Assembly (NCBI RefSeq): GCF_947507565.1
Contig: NC_089180.1
Coordinates: 3,100,001-3,164,000 of the forward strand
Length of the DNA stretch: 64,000 bases
Reading direction: 5' to 3'
DNA from: Oscarella lobularis
Taxonomy: Eukaryota > Porifera > Homoscleromorpha > Homosclerophorida > Oscarellidae
Part shown: positions 11,391 through 25,432 of the stretch, piece by piece
How positions within the stretch are numbered: the stretch's first letter is position 1
Layout of the letters: every line of letters begins with the position of its first letter
Program-made: the position numbers and the translations under genes
Notes under the pieces: model-generated
What the model saw: only the letters and a program-made list of their open reading frames with translations
The model's database searches: none
Told to the model about the DNA's origin: nothing

Positions 11391-12298
11391 TCAGAACAGG
11401 TGGTTTATTATACATATATTGATCGTTCGTTCCACGTTACAAAATTGCAACTCCTGTCTGTTGACTTCTTTTTCGTTAAATCTGCCTCTTCGGCTTTCTT
11501 TGCTCGCAGGGCGCGAATGCCGATTAGCGCGCAATGCGCATTGACTGAAATACGCTAACTTTTCTTCTTCAGTAATGACTCTTGCTTTGGGAGCAACAGG
11601 GTAAGCATTGGGGAAGAGTGGACCGACCAACTGCTGGGCCAATTTCAACTCTTCAGCCTGGAAAGAAGTAAAAAGAATAATGAAAAGAGATTTCTTCCAT
11701 GAAAGAATGAGGCAGGAGAGGAAAGAAACCTTATAACTATATGTATGGATACTGAATGGTAGAAATGGAATAAGGAGACCCCCTTTGGGGTACGGAGAAG
11801 ACAAGTAACTTACGTCGCTATCGCCTATCTTCGGTTTGTTCGCCTTTCGTGGGAAAACGATCAACTTGCTCATGTATTCCTTCAAGCGCTGCACGTTCAT
11901 CTGCAGCGATTCGGTTGACTTGTTGCGACGCCGATGATCGACGGCGATTCCGACTGTTTGGGCGAATTTCGGGGTCAATCCAGCCGCCTAGAGGAGAGAT
12001 CCTTGATTGGGGCCCCGTTTGAGAGTCGGGGGCGATTCTGATTTCCTACTTTGATTTCTTCGAGAGTGAAGCCGCGTCCCGTTCTCGTTTTCGTGTTATA
12101 GCGGAATGTTGGGCGACGGACTGTTGGACGAGCTGAGCCGGCTACGGGGCGTGGAGCGATTCGTTTCGCTTTTTCTTGGCGAGCGAGGCGACGACGCTTC
12201 TTGCGGCCCGGCTGGTCTAAGGTGGTTTTGACGTAGCGCTGCCAGTCTTTGTAGAAGTGGTTGTTTTGGATTATGTTGTTGCCTCTCGGCGCCGCCAT
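11391..12298 (-). CDS. RPL13: Ribosomal protein L13 (eL13), last exon damaged
   Basis: eL13 is a component of the 60S subunit. Exons are 12050-12298 ([46 protein letters not shown]), 11814-11987 ([37 protein letters not shown]) and 11657 downward ([25 protein letters not shown]). The first two exons are clean. In the last exon, two small deletions shift the frame. Family-like FQSMRIAR and [20 protein letters not shown] are present but in two other frames, with about four residues missing between them. The frame as written ends in an unrelated tail at 11391. Either this is a dying copy or the C-terminus is really changed. The start matches the family start. The LINE fragment begins about 130 bases upstream. 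Confidence 0.85.
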
Positions 12299-12429
12299 TT
12301 CAGACGGTAGATCTTAGAGAGACGTTTTAGGTTGCTTTTGGTCGTATTGAACGATCGGCAACGCGAACGATTACCGAGATGCGACGGGATAAAATACGAG
12401 AGACTCACACGATGATGGCCTTCTCAATC

Positions 12430-13460
12430 GTCTCTAATCCTTTACGCAGATGATGCCTGTCTTTATTCCAGCAACGAAACTTTTGAGGGAGCGGTTACTC
12501 AACTACAACAAGATATTAATAGTGTGACTTCATGGTACTCTGAGAATCTGATGGCTCTCAATGGTCAAAAATCGGCTTTTCTGCTTTTTCCCAAGTTTCG
12601 TGATACTGAAGACACGTCGATCTATACGGTTTCGGTCATGCAATAATGTCATTCTGTCGCCTTCACCTCACGTGAGATACCTCGGGGTTTTGATTGATAG
12701 TCGTCTATCGTGGAAACCGCAGATGGACAACGTCATTAGGAAGGTTGGCCGAAAAATTGGTGTTCTTTACCGATGTCATCGTCTGTTATCCAACGCAGCT
12801 CGACTAGCGTTTGTTCGCTCAGTCATTCAACCGGACCTTGACTACGGGGCTGCCGTTTGGGCGGACGGATCAGCTGGCGTAATCAGCCGCTTAGCACAGA
12901 TAGAAAAGAGGTATCTCCGTTGTCTGGCTGGTTTGCGTTATGACGATTCTACGGCCTCTGTTGGAGGAGTAGCAGCACTTCTCGATCTATTTCGTCTCAA
13001 TCCAATTCGCACAAGGCATGCTACTCAACTAGAAATGTTGAGTTACCGCTGCTTGTGCAACTCCGCCACAGCTTCTGTTCTCGCGGCGAAAATTGGGCGT
13101 ATTCAGCGCACCGGTGCCGCCACTCGTCTCAGTGCTTCTGGGGTCAACGTCATCCGACCACGCACCGAGGCACTTCGTCGTTCTCCATTCTTTCGGGCTC
13201 AAACTCTATGGAATTCGCTTCCGGCAATCATAAGAGGGAGTAATGATCCCGCGATCTTTAAATTGGGCCTGAAGAACTATTTCAATCAAAACTCTGTGTA
13301 CTGATTTAGAGGTTATATAGTTATAGTTGTAAATATTGTCATTTTTCTCTTTTCTCCTTTTGCTGTCATTCCCCTGTATACGGTTTCCTGGAAGATCGGC
13401 CCACGTGCTGAAGGATTTCCGTATTAAAATAAAACTGTGAACTGAACTGAACTGATGGCC
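12430..13460 (+). mobile_element. 5'-truncated non-LTR retrotransposon (LINE), RT 3' half
   Basis: The reverse transcriptase palm motif LYADD is encoded at 12440-12454, followed by NLMALNGQKSAFLLFP. After a frame change near 12600 comes a long frame to 13304 with VRYLGVLIDSRLSW, the thumb region and the typical end FRAQTLWNSLPAIIRGS. This is the C-terminal half of a jockey/CR1-type polymerase. The 3' end carries AATAAAA-like sequence and a short tandem AACTG tail at about 13435-13455, usual for this group. The 5' part, including the endonuclease, is missing, so it is a dead insertion upstream of RPL13. Confidence 0.88.
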
Positions 13461-13823
13461 GACTAGACGCACGCGCAGCTCGAACACGTGAGCAATTGAA
13501 AATATTAAGGGAGGCTAGATAAACGACGCTTAGGTTCGTATTGGGGTCCCCCGTCGTTCTGCGCTTACCGGGTGGCTCCGTGGCACCTTCGCGTCAATCA
13601 TTGAACGTCTAGAAGGCCCGCCGAGACGCGGACGACCTCTTCTCGCAGCGCCGAACGGCGCTAAAAAAATGCGGGCAGAATACAGCACGTGACAAACACA
13701 TAAAAATGAGCCGTCGCTCAGAGCGCCTCATCGGGACTGGTGCCGTCGAGGACGACAAAATCGGCGAACGGAAAAGAGTCCAACGAGATTGTAGGGTCGC
13801 ATCTTCGCACGATAGGTTGTCGC

Positions 13824-14093
13824 TCAATCGAAACAGTCGAGACATTTCCATCGCGTGCCGATGACGGGCTGCATTCGACAGCCGTAGCACGTCGCGCCTT
13901 CGTGACGGAGGGCTGTCGAGCACGCGAAGGTCGTACGCGCCGAAACAGCGATAGTTCGCCGCCGTGCCGTTGTCCCACACGATGACGACTTCTTCGGTCG
14001 TTTCGAAGCTTCGCACCGTGCCGACGTCACCTTCGCCGCCGTCTTGCTAGCCCCACTTCCAGTCCGGACCGCGAACGACGCGACAGCCGATCC
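13824..14093 (-). pseudogene. MIB1: Mindbomb-type MIB/HERC2 domain plus ZZ finger fragment
   Basis: Mindbomb is the E3 ubiquitin ligase that ubiquitinates Notch ligands. On the minus strand the motifs run [43 protein letters not shown] and RVLDSPPS, then [19 protein letters not shown] and KCLDCFD. This is the MIB_HERC2 domain followed by the start of the ZZ zinc finger, in the family order. An in-frame TAG sits inside WGDQDGG (the Asp position), a frameshift with loss of several codons lies between the two domains, and a TGA follows CFD. No ankyrin repeats or RING fingers are nearby. It is a broken fragment. Confidence 0.8.
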
Positions 14094-14722
14094 CTTCCAT
14101 TTTCCAAGATCCTTTCCACTCCTCTCTTTGTCGTCTACTGCTTCGTCTAGAAGTTCTACAGAAAAGAGGCTACTGAAGATGAGGTACCTCTCGAGGAATC
14201 TCGTCTACCGGGCGGCGGGCGCGTCGGCGGCGGCGGCGGGAGGAGGCGGCGCCGCGTGACCGCTTCCGTGATTGATTATCGTCTTTCAGAGGCGATAGCC
14301 TAGTACATTCCAAATACAAACAATAAAAAATGATGCGCTTTGTAGACAGACGAAAATCAAATACGGGGGCTCGAGACGCGGACGCAAAGAAGAAACGAGT
14401 CTGTAAATAAATCATTCTCTACTATGTACAGGCTCAAGAGCCAACTCTAACAATAATAGGTTTTAAAAAGCAAGGACTATGGTACTTCTGAATAATTAGA
14501 TTTTCAGTCAGGGGGTATCATTCGTTTTTCTGACACAACGTATCGCAACAAAAAAAAAGACATTCCATGCCATGTCCCAGTCTCCTTCTATCCAAACCCC
14601 CAAAACATAAACACCACCAGGACGAGACGCGTCAATCAAACGCTCGTCACCGTTGTGCCACCGTTCATCTACATAATAATTTATAATATAACTAAGTCCC
14701 CCACGTGTTTGTGTGCATGCTA
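14094..14722. other. No gene recognised
   Basis: It contains a short frame at 14179-14260 ending in an Ala/Gly run and AT-rich sequence toward the end of the LDLR-like gene. No family similarity is recognised on either strand. Confidence 0.4.
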
Positions 14723-14728
14723 TTTATT
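14723..14728 (-). terminator. Polyadenylation signal of the LDLR-like gene
   Basis: AATAAA on the minus strand lies 14 bases past the stop codon at 14742-14744. Confidence 0.6.
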
Positions 14729-14741
14729 ATGACATATATTT

Positions 14742-18368
<3,627 letters not shown>

Positions 18369-18595
18369 ATTCGCCTTCTTTTAGCGATCGAAGGCTCGAG
18401 GAGGGATTCGCAACTTCCAACGAGAAGCGAGATCGCGCAGCACTTCGTAGATAGATGTACACGAGACGGGAGCGACGAGAGACGTGTCCGCGAGCGAGCC
18501 GAGCGAAGTGAAATCTGCACATCCGGGGCATGTGCTCGGGAGCACATCCGGGGTATGTTCTCATGCCACCGCTTTGAAATCCCTTCAGTAATTCC
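18369..18595. promoter_or_regulatory. Upstream region of the LDLR-like gene
   Basis: It holds a roughly 22-bp imperfect tandem pair (CACATCCGGGG..) at 18518-18560, each with a CCGGGG core. No TATA box was seen. The promoter role is inferred from position only. Confidence 0.3.
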
Positions 18596-18604
18596 CCGAA
18601 CACC

Positions 18605-19036
18605 TAGCCTCGGAAACCAGACTGAGCCGCGCGCGCTAAAGCTTGGCTTCTCAGTCTGGGCAACTTTGTACTGAGCGGCGGTTCCTTTGTCGTAATTGGA
18701 TTACACATTACGTCACTCCTTTCGCATAGGCACGCGACTTCCCGAACCCTGTTGGGAAGCAGCCGAAGACGTCATGGCCGCTAATGATGGCTTTTATGCT
18801 CTAACGTTGTTCGTTCAAACAAGAACGATTGCTTCGTGATGGCCATCAGGCTAACGCTAACGTTGCGCTACACGGTGGTAATTTGATAATGAAGCTCGTC
18901 GCTGATTGTCCACTCTCTCAGCGAGGCTCGTCGCTGATTGGTTTATTGGCGACAAAGGAACCGCCGTTCGTAAGGGAGCCCAGACCCTCTCTCGCCGCTT
19001 TAGCGCGCGCGAGAAGGGTCTGGGTTTCCGAGGCTA
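18605..19036. mobile_element. TAGCCTCG-ended element with 9-bp target duplication
   Basis: The left end TAGCCTCGGAAACC and right end GGTTTCCGAGGCTA are inverted. The 9-mer CCGAACACC flanks both sides (18596-18604 and 19037-19045). The interior repeats GCTCGTCGCTGATTG and the right arm contains a second inverted pair around CAGACCCT. No open frame for a transposase exists, so it is non-autonomous. The 9-bp duplication is the length typical of Mutator-type transposases. Confidence 0.85.
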
Positions 19037-19041
19037 CCGAA

Positions 19042-19082
19042 CACCAGGGCGCGCGCGGGCGAAGCCCGCGCGCGCCCTGGTG
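19042..19082. repeat. Perfect 19-bp-arm GC-rich palindrome
   Basis: The arms CACCAGGGCGCGCGCGGGC and its exact reverse complement are separated by GAA. It would form a very stable hairpin. It begins inside the target duplication of the neighbouring element, so that element may have inserted at the edge of an older foldback. Confidence 0.9.
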
Positions 19083-19165
19083 GGAGGGGCTCTCAAACGT
19101 GATCGCCCAAAAACCAAAGTGTTTGTCTGTCTGTCTGTCTGTTGGTAACGCTCACGTCACGTATG
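19083..19165 (+). repeat. Repeat V fragment with TCTG microsatellite
   Basis: It shares GGCTCTC..CAAACGTGATC, a (TCTG)n run and a following ACGCTC..CGTCACGTA-type end with repeat V at 50003-50158 and the reverse copy near 50705-50850. Confidence 0.6.
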
Positions 19166-19543
19166 AAAGTGAGGAGAAACGCAAGCGGCGCTTTTTCAGT
19201 CGACATGCGTGATGTACTTGAAGACCAGCTGATCGAAGGTGTTTCGGTTCCCGTTGGCACTTTCTCTATTTATTTTCTTATTTCTACAGTCTTATCAAAA
19301 GTGACCATTTACGGTTGTTGAGCAAAATGTGGCTGTGGGCGCTGAACAATCAATATGTACAGTGAGTAGCAGTAACACACTTCCGTTCTTACTTTACTAA
19401 TTTGCTTTCGCTCAACCTAAAAGCGGCTCTATCTCTGCGTCTAAGGCTTATTGAGATAAGCGGACCAATTGAGATCAGCGGACCAATGCATTAGATAAAA
19501 AGGGAAATCCAAAGCCGCTTCCCTTACGCCGTGTTACATTGGT
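19166..19543 (+). mobile_element. Possible 5' LTR or leader of a gypsy element
   Basis: No coding sequence is seen. A direct pair TTGAGAT(A/C)AGCGGACCAA lies at 19450-19487. The segment ends GTTACA followed by TTGGTGACAAGAC, like the LTR/primer-binding-site junction at 20351-20366, and gag-like sequence follows. The left end of this LTR is not located, because no second copy lies in the window. Confidence 0.4.
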
Positions 19544-19584
19544 GACAAGACAGCGATTCGAACTCGCATGCTTCGAAAAGATAG

Positions 19585-20260
19585 ATGAAAACGACAAAAG
19601 CCGACACCAACGCCGTTGCAGCAGCTGCGCGGCCGATCGTCCGCGTCGTTAATCGCGACGCGATAAAAATTGAGAGATTCGGTGACGGCAACTTCGACCG
19701 CTGGCTGAGGCGGTTTGAGGTTATCGCGACGGCGTATGGATGAGACGCTGACGCTCGCCGTCTGTATTTTCCGACCTATCTGAAGGACCGCTTCGAGCAC
19801 TGCGAAGAGCAAAAAATTGAAAGTTACGACGACTTCGTCGCCGCATTGAGAATAGTTTTCGGGACGACTGCGAGGGAGAAAGGAATGCTTGCGCACCGAC
19901 TTTGGGAGGCTCGAAAATTCCGAGTGGGTGTGAATCAGTGGAATGCGCGTACAACCTGGAGAAGCTACTGGAACGCGCAAGGTGGACGCTCGACCGAGCA
20001 ACGAAAGAAGATCAGCTGATGCAACGTTTTGTCGCCGGACTGCCGAGCTTGCTGCGATATGAATTGGAAGTGAATCCGCTCGCCACGTTTGAAGCGACAA
20101 TAGAAAAAAACGGAAGACTTGCGTTTGCTGGAAGATTGGGAAGAAAAAGACGCTGCCAACGCGCGACCGGGATGGGAACGACGACAGCCGCCGCGTGGAA
20201 ATCAACAAACAGGATTTCTTGCCGCAGCCGCTATGTCTAGAGGTGCTGTTGGTGAGACCA
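19585..20260 (+). pseudogene. Gypsy gag capsid region, frameshifted
   Basis: The frame opens MKTTKADTNAV and reads the gag-like blocks RFGDGNFDRWLRRFEVIATA and LYFPTYLKDRFEHCEE. A TGA interrupts near 19738. The frame then changes near 19915 to CAYNLEKLLERARWTL, ATKEDQLMQRFVAGLPSLL and RYELEVNPLATFEATIE, and again near 20110 to EDWEEKDAANARPGWERR and GFLAAAAMSRGAVGE. Such capsid-like proteins package the retrotransposon RNA. It directly precedes the short LTR-like copy at 20272 and the nucleocapsid at 20398, so it may be the gag of the same element or of a separate one. Confidence 0.75.
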
Positions 20261-20271
20261 TCTATACCTTT

Positions 20272-20354
20272 TGTGGACCCGTTGGTCCGGGGTAGGTGTT
20301 AATATCTAGCGGGTGGCTCTCGATGCTAATAGATATATCTTAACACACGTTACA
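20272..20354 (+). repeat. Short LTR, left copy (83 bp)
   Basis: It starts TGTGGACCCGTTGG and ends ACACACGTTACA, nearly identical to 23918-24004 (87 bp), differing by a 4-base gap near the start. The next bases, TGGTGACAAGAG, look like a primer-binding site (TGGTGAC pairs with tRNA 3' ends GTCACCA, as in tRNA-Trp-primed gypsy elements). Confidence 0.8.
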
Positions 20355-23300
20355 TGGTGACAAGAGTGGGAAAGCCGCTGACGCCGCCGTCATCAGCGAA
20401 TGTCGCAACTGCGGTGGATCACACGATCGGGGAAAGTGCTCGGCGTTTGGCAAGACATGCGGCCACTGCGGCAAAGCCAACCATTACACTCGAGTGTGCC
20501 GGTCGAAGCAGCGCGGTGAGCCAGCGGTACGCCAGATGTGCGAAGATACGGTGGCGACGCTCTCTGACTCGGATGACGAAGAAGTGATCATGCACCTGAC
20601 GCTCGAGAGTTCGGACGACGAATCGGTCGCAACAGTGAACGCGATGCGCGACGTAGACGACAAATTTCCGAAGAAACTCGAGACGATTCTTGACGTCAAT
20701 GGCCGTCAGGTCGTCCGGTTTCAACTAGACACTGGGGCAGGTTGCAATACTATCCGGGAGTGCGATCTTCCCGAGGACGCCCGGATCGCGCGCACTAACA
20801 AAGTCTTACGGTTATATGACAAATCGACCGTCCCGCCGGCTGGAGAATGTGAGTTTCGCGTTCGATATATAAACGGTAAACGCTGGTACCGTGGTAAATT
20901 TCTCGTCGTGCGCGATGCTCCGGTTTCGATATTGGGATCCTCTGCGTCAATACAAATGGGGTTTCTCAAAGTGCGACCGCAGTTTTTGCATGCTGTCACT
21001 GCGACGGAGCAGGTCAAGCCGGGCACACCTGTCTCTCTTTCAAAAGAGGACTTGCTTCGCAAATATCCAGCGGTATTTGAAGACAAGTTAGGCACCTTTC
21101 CGGGAGAAGAGACTCTGGAGCTAGACCCCAGTGTCCAGCCTGTTAAACTTCCGACACGTAGACCACCTATCGCGCTGAAGGAACGTTTTCGTGCTGAGTT
21201 ACAACGCCTCGAGAAACAAGGTGTTATCTCTCCTGTTACACGCCCAACCGATTGGGTCTCGGCTCCTGTTATAATTCCCAAACCGAACGGAAGCATACGT
21301 CTCTGCTTGGATCCCAAGCCGCTCAATCGAGCTCTTAAACGCTCCCACTATCACATGCCAACACTGGAGGACATACTTCCGGAGTTGGACACCCCGAAGG
21401 TTTTCTCCGTGGCAGATGTCCGAAATGGGTTCTGGCATGTCCTTCTTGACGCCTTTTCCCGCAGCCTCACAACCTTTGGAACTCCGTTTGGGCGTTATCA
21501 GTGGAATCGGTTGCCTTTCGGAATTGCCCCGGCGCCAGAAATTTTTCAACGTCGTCTCCTTCAATGCCTTGAAGGATTGACCGGTGTCTATGTCGTAGCG
21601 GACGATATTCTTATTGTCGGTGACGGTCCCACTGAGAGCGCCGCAACAGCGGACCATGATCGCAAGCTCGTTCAACTGCTGGAGCGCTGCGCACAACTGC
21701 ACATCCAGTTGAATCTTGACAAACTGCAACTACGGGTTTCTTCTGTTGCCTACCTTGGTCACCTCCTAACCACAGCCGGTCTCAAACCTCATCCGAAAAA
21801 GGTTGCCGCTGTGGCTGACATGCCACCACCGACCGATGTACACGGCGTCCGGCGCATTCTCGGGGTTGTGAATTATTTATCTCGTTTTGTGCCGCACCTC
21901 GCTGATCTCTGCGATCCTCTTCGTAAGCTTACCCATCAAGACGCGTCCTGGCAATGGACTGAGGGAGAGCAAGCGGCCTTCGAGCGTATCAAAACTGCTA
22001 TCTCATCAGAACCCGTCGTCTTGCGCTTCTACAAGCCAACCGAAAAGCTCACACTGCAATGTGACGCATCGGACGTCGGCATGGGAGCTGCTTTGCTGCA
22101 AAATGGTCAGCCACTTGCGTACGCCAGTGCTGCCTTCACATCGACCCAACGTGCTTACGCTCAGATCGAGAAAGAGCTTCTGGCAATCGTCTTCGGGCTG
22201 GAACACTTCCACCAGTACACGTTTGGGCGCGTGGTGCATGTGGAGAGTGACCACAAACCTCTCGAAGCAATATCACGCAAGCCGCTGCACAGCGCCCCGC
22301 GCCGACTCCAGCGCATGTTGCTTCGACTCCACAACTATGACACCGTCATTGAATATCGCAAGGGTGCGGATCTACATATTGCTGACACTCTTTCGCGCGC
22401 TTACCTGGCGTCAGTGACTCACACCGAGGAGTTTGTCTCCTTCATGGATGAACTTGCTCACACGACTTCCGGACACGATGTCAATCTCTCCAGCCCAGCT
22501 CTCTGCGACATACGACGTCACACTCAAGACGATGACTCGCTGCAGGCACTTATTCGTGTTCTTCGCTCTGGATGGCCTGACTCCAAACGTTCTCTACCCG
22601 TCACTCTCACACCCTACTTTGCAGTCCGTGACCAGCTCGTCGAGCAGGACGGAATCATCTGCAAGGGCCAATGTGTTCTCATCCCTGAAAAGATGCGCAC
22701 GGCGACTCTGCAGAAGCTTCACGCTTCTCACATCGGCATTAATGGCTGCGTCCGACGTGCTACCGATGTTTTATACTGGCCCGGTCTCACCAGCCAGTTG
22801 AAAGCCACCCTCCAGCAATGCGACATCTGTCGCTCGTACGATCTGCGACAGAGCAAGGAGTCACTTATCTCTCACGCGGTACCAAACCGTCCTTGGGCTA
22901 AGGTGGGCGCGGATCTATTTCAGTTTCGCGGAAAGGAATACCTCGTTTTGTCCGACTACTTCAGTAACTATGTGGAGGTCGAAAAGCTACCGACAACGGA
23001 CTCTGCAGCTGTCGTACGCGCACTAAAACGACAGTGGGCGCGCCACGGTATACCGGATCTTCTTGTCAGTGACAATGGACCCCAGTTTTCGTCATCGACG
23101 TTTCGCACTTTCGCCGCAGCGTGGGGTTTTCTTCACGTCACAAGTAGTCCGGGGTATCCTCAGTCGAACGGAAAGGCCGAGAATGCCGTCCGCACCGTCA
23201 AGCGATTGTGGCGCAAAGCAGAAAAGGCAGGAGAGGACAAATGGCTCGCTCTTCTTGATTGGCTCAATACTCCGTCGGAGCACACTCGTTCAAGTCCGGC

Positions 23301-23799
23301 CCAACGTTTTTACTCACGCCGTACCCGCACTCTCCTTCCGACGGCGCCCGTGCTTCTTACTCCTAACGTGCCTTCCTCCGCGAATTCCGATCTGGCGGCT
23401 AGCAAGGCCAAACAAGCAAGTTATTATGATACGTCGGCCAAAGACCTACCGGCCCTGTCCGTAGGCGACTCCGTGTTTGTACAACCAGTACCCCACGACT
23501 CGTCCGCTCCGTGGAAACCCGCCAAGATTGTGACATGTCTACCACATCGCTCGTACGTCGTTGAAATGCGAAGCGGCAACAGGCTTCGGCGCAATCGCCG
23601 TCATCTTCGATTAGCCACAAACCGAAAGGCTACGCCCACTGTTTCTCCGTCATCGCGTCCGACCTCGTCGTCCACGCGTCCTTCTTCGCTCCGCAGTGCT
23701 TCCCCGTCGTCGTCGCACCCACAACCCTCGCGCGGACGTCACACTCGCTCAGGCCGCCCAACTCGAGCTCCGGCGTATCTGCAAGAGTACGTGACGTAG
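20355..23799 (+). CDS. Ty3/gypsy nucleocapsid-protease-RT-RNaseH-integrase polyprotein
   Basis: One open frame, with ATG at 20494 (1101 residues) and open upstream through 20398. It encodes two zinc knuckles before the ATG (CRNCGGSHDRGKC and CGHCGKANHYTRVC), an aspartic protease (LDTGAGC, residues 78-84), reverse transcriptase (LPFGIAPAPEIFQ, VADDILIVG with DD at 370-371), RNase H (LQCDASDVGMGA, EKELLAIV, SDHKPL) and integrase (HASH..CDIC finger; catalytic Asp 807, Asp 860 and Glu 896, giving DD35E). A basic GPY/F-like chromatin-proximal tail follows (residues about 990-1050), then a Ser/Arg/Pro-rich end. No frameshift is visible, unlike the gag to the left. The tRNA-Trp-like primer site fits the CsRn1 group, but the clade is inferred. 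There is no env frame. Confidence 0.93.
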
Positions 23800-23846
23800 G
23801 GCACTTAAGGGAAGAAAGGAAAAGGGGTACTGTTCTTCTGTGTCGT

Positions 23847-23904
23847 TCGTATATGTCTAAGGTAGTCGTACTGGTTCGTATATGTCTAAGGTAGTCGTAC
23901 TGAG
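23847..23904 (+). repeat. 29-bp tandem duplication before the polypurine tract
   Basis: Two identical copies of GTTCGTATATGTCTAAGG plus TAGTCGTACTG stand side by side. They lie in the 3' untranslated part of the gypsy element. Confidence 0.9.
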
Positions 23905-23917
23905 TAAGGAAAGGGGA
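23905..23917 (+). promoter_or_regulatory. Polypurine tract
   Basis: AAGGAAAGGGGA abuts the TGT of the right LTR, the position where plus-strand synthesis is primed in LTR retrotransposons. Confidence 0.7.
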
Positions 23918-24004
23918 TGTGACGGGACCCGTTGGTCCGGGGTAGGTGTTAATATCTAGCGGGTGGCTCTCGATGCTAATAGATATATCTTAACACACGT
24001 TACA
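23918..24004 (+). repeat. Short LTR, right copy (87 bp)
   Basis: TGTGACGGGACC..CACACGTTACA, bounded by TGT..ACA. It matches 20272-20354. No matching target duplication is visible beside the two copies. Confidence 0.8.
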
Positions 24005-24630
24005 ATGCGCAGACGCGAGAGAGCTCGTCTGCGACGTGAACAAGGACTGCGGTCTCGGCTGCCAGCTCCATCACGTCGCCTATTGCTTCGCACTCGCGTA
24101 CGGCACGCGTCTGTAGTGAAGCGTTGTGCTTACCCCAGACTTCAGACTAGACTATTTTATTATCTCTCCAACTACCCATTATCTATCCTCCCTCCCGTTA
24201 GACCTTACTACACTACTACGGCGCCTACGAACTGTGTTCATCGCTGTCTGACGTGGCATCTACGACGTAGTCTTCAAAACGCACTGGGAGTCGCGTGATC
24301 CGACGTGGTCGTTCGCTTTTCGGATACGCCGCGTGATCGTCTCGGTTCGTCAAGGTTTCATCACGTTTATATCATTATTTATGCAAAATCAGCTACGTTA
24401 ATGTATGGTTAGTCATTATCTACTGCGAACCTAGTCTAATTCAAAACGCTCCTAGAAGAATTCCTCTCTTTTGTGCTTCTGACAAGATGGGCGACGACGA
24501 TAAGGAGGTCCTATTCCGTTCCAGGACCAAACAGCTTGTGGAATATTGACGGAAATAATTAATTGATTCGGTATGAAATGTTAATTCAATTAAAGAAAAG
24601 AATTTTCTTAAGATTATTAATTCATTTACA
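24005..24630. other. No gene recognised
   Basis: A 24484 ATG frame (MGDDDKEVLFRSRTKQLVEY) closes at once and could be an eroded first exon of the integrase gene that follows, because an intron-like AT-rich stretch separates them. Otherwise nothing is identified. Confidence 0.35.
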
Positions 24631-24639
24631 GATGGAGAA

Positions 24640-25396
24640 TGGTGCTACACGGAGGAATCGACGGATTCAGCAGAGTGGTAACATATCTGAATTGCTCAAC
24701 GAACAACAAGGCAGAGACTGTATTCAATGCCTTTGAAAAGGCCGTATAAGCGAGTACGAATTACCGTCCCGAGTTCGCAGCGATAAATTAAGGCGGCGAA
24801 AATACTTTGGTTGGTCTATACATGCTTTCCCATCCCTCACATGGACCAGGAAGGGGTAGTATCATAACGGGGCGCTCGGTCCACAATCAACGGATAGAAA
24901 GACTCTGGAGAGACATCTTTTATTAGGTACAGTATATTAACACTAAACAGCGGAAATACAATCTATTTCTGAATACGTAGGTAACTTCCATGTATTGCCA
25001 GATTTTTTACCACCTCGAAGACATTGAAGTTCTGGACGTGAACAACGAACGCCGTCGTCTGCTTACACTTTGTTTTTGTGCCTCGTATTAACCGCGACTT
25101 GGAAGAGTTTAGAAGAATGTACTGTCATCCACTGTCGTCAGAAAAAAATATGACAACCAAACCAGTTATGGATAACTGAAATGCAGCGATTTTGTGAGGG
25201 GACATTAGGAGAGGAAATGACGGAAGCTGACCTGGAAGAATTCGGTGTCGAACCCCACATGGAAGTTCCTGACGGCCAGTGGAAAGAAACTGAGGTAGTT
25301 GTTCCTCAAATTGTCGATTTCAACGATGAAGAAGCCGCGATAGGGGTAGTCAAGGGCGTGGCCACCGTATCCAGGAAAAGGCGTTTATATTTCTGA
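24640..25396 (+). pseudogene. DDE integrase-core gene, decayed
   Basis: Integrase catalytic blocks are readable: [34 protein letters not shown], then in another frame YELPSRVRSDK, back to [31 protein letters not shown], an apparent intron (GTACAG..ACGTAG, about 24925-24980), QIFYHLEDIEVLDVNNE, HFVFVPRINRDLEEF and HPLSSEKN. The C-terminal frame at 25181-25396 (MQRFCEGTLGEEMTEADL) is open. Asp (GIDG), Asp (SDKGGEN) and Glu (RIERLW) give a retrovirus-like DDE triad. Such stand-alone integrase genes are widespread in invertebrate genomes and are thought to come from transposons. Stops and shifts show it is dead. Confidence 0.75.
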
Positions 25397-25432
25397 TTAG
25401 AAACAACAACTCCGGGCGTCGCTTGACGTAAA

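Noticed and set aside
14170-14415. Minus-strand 81-codon Arg-rich frame
   Set aside because: Low-complexity GCC/GGC translation with no family resemblance, not linked by splice sites to the LDLR-like gene.
19534-20208. Minus-strand 224-codon frame
   Set aside because: It is antisense to the gag region, which has recognisable capsid motifs on the plus strand.
20721-21729. Minus-strand frames of 201 and 176 codons
   Set aside because: Antisense to the protease-RT part of the intact gypsy polyprotein.
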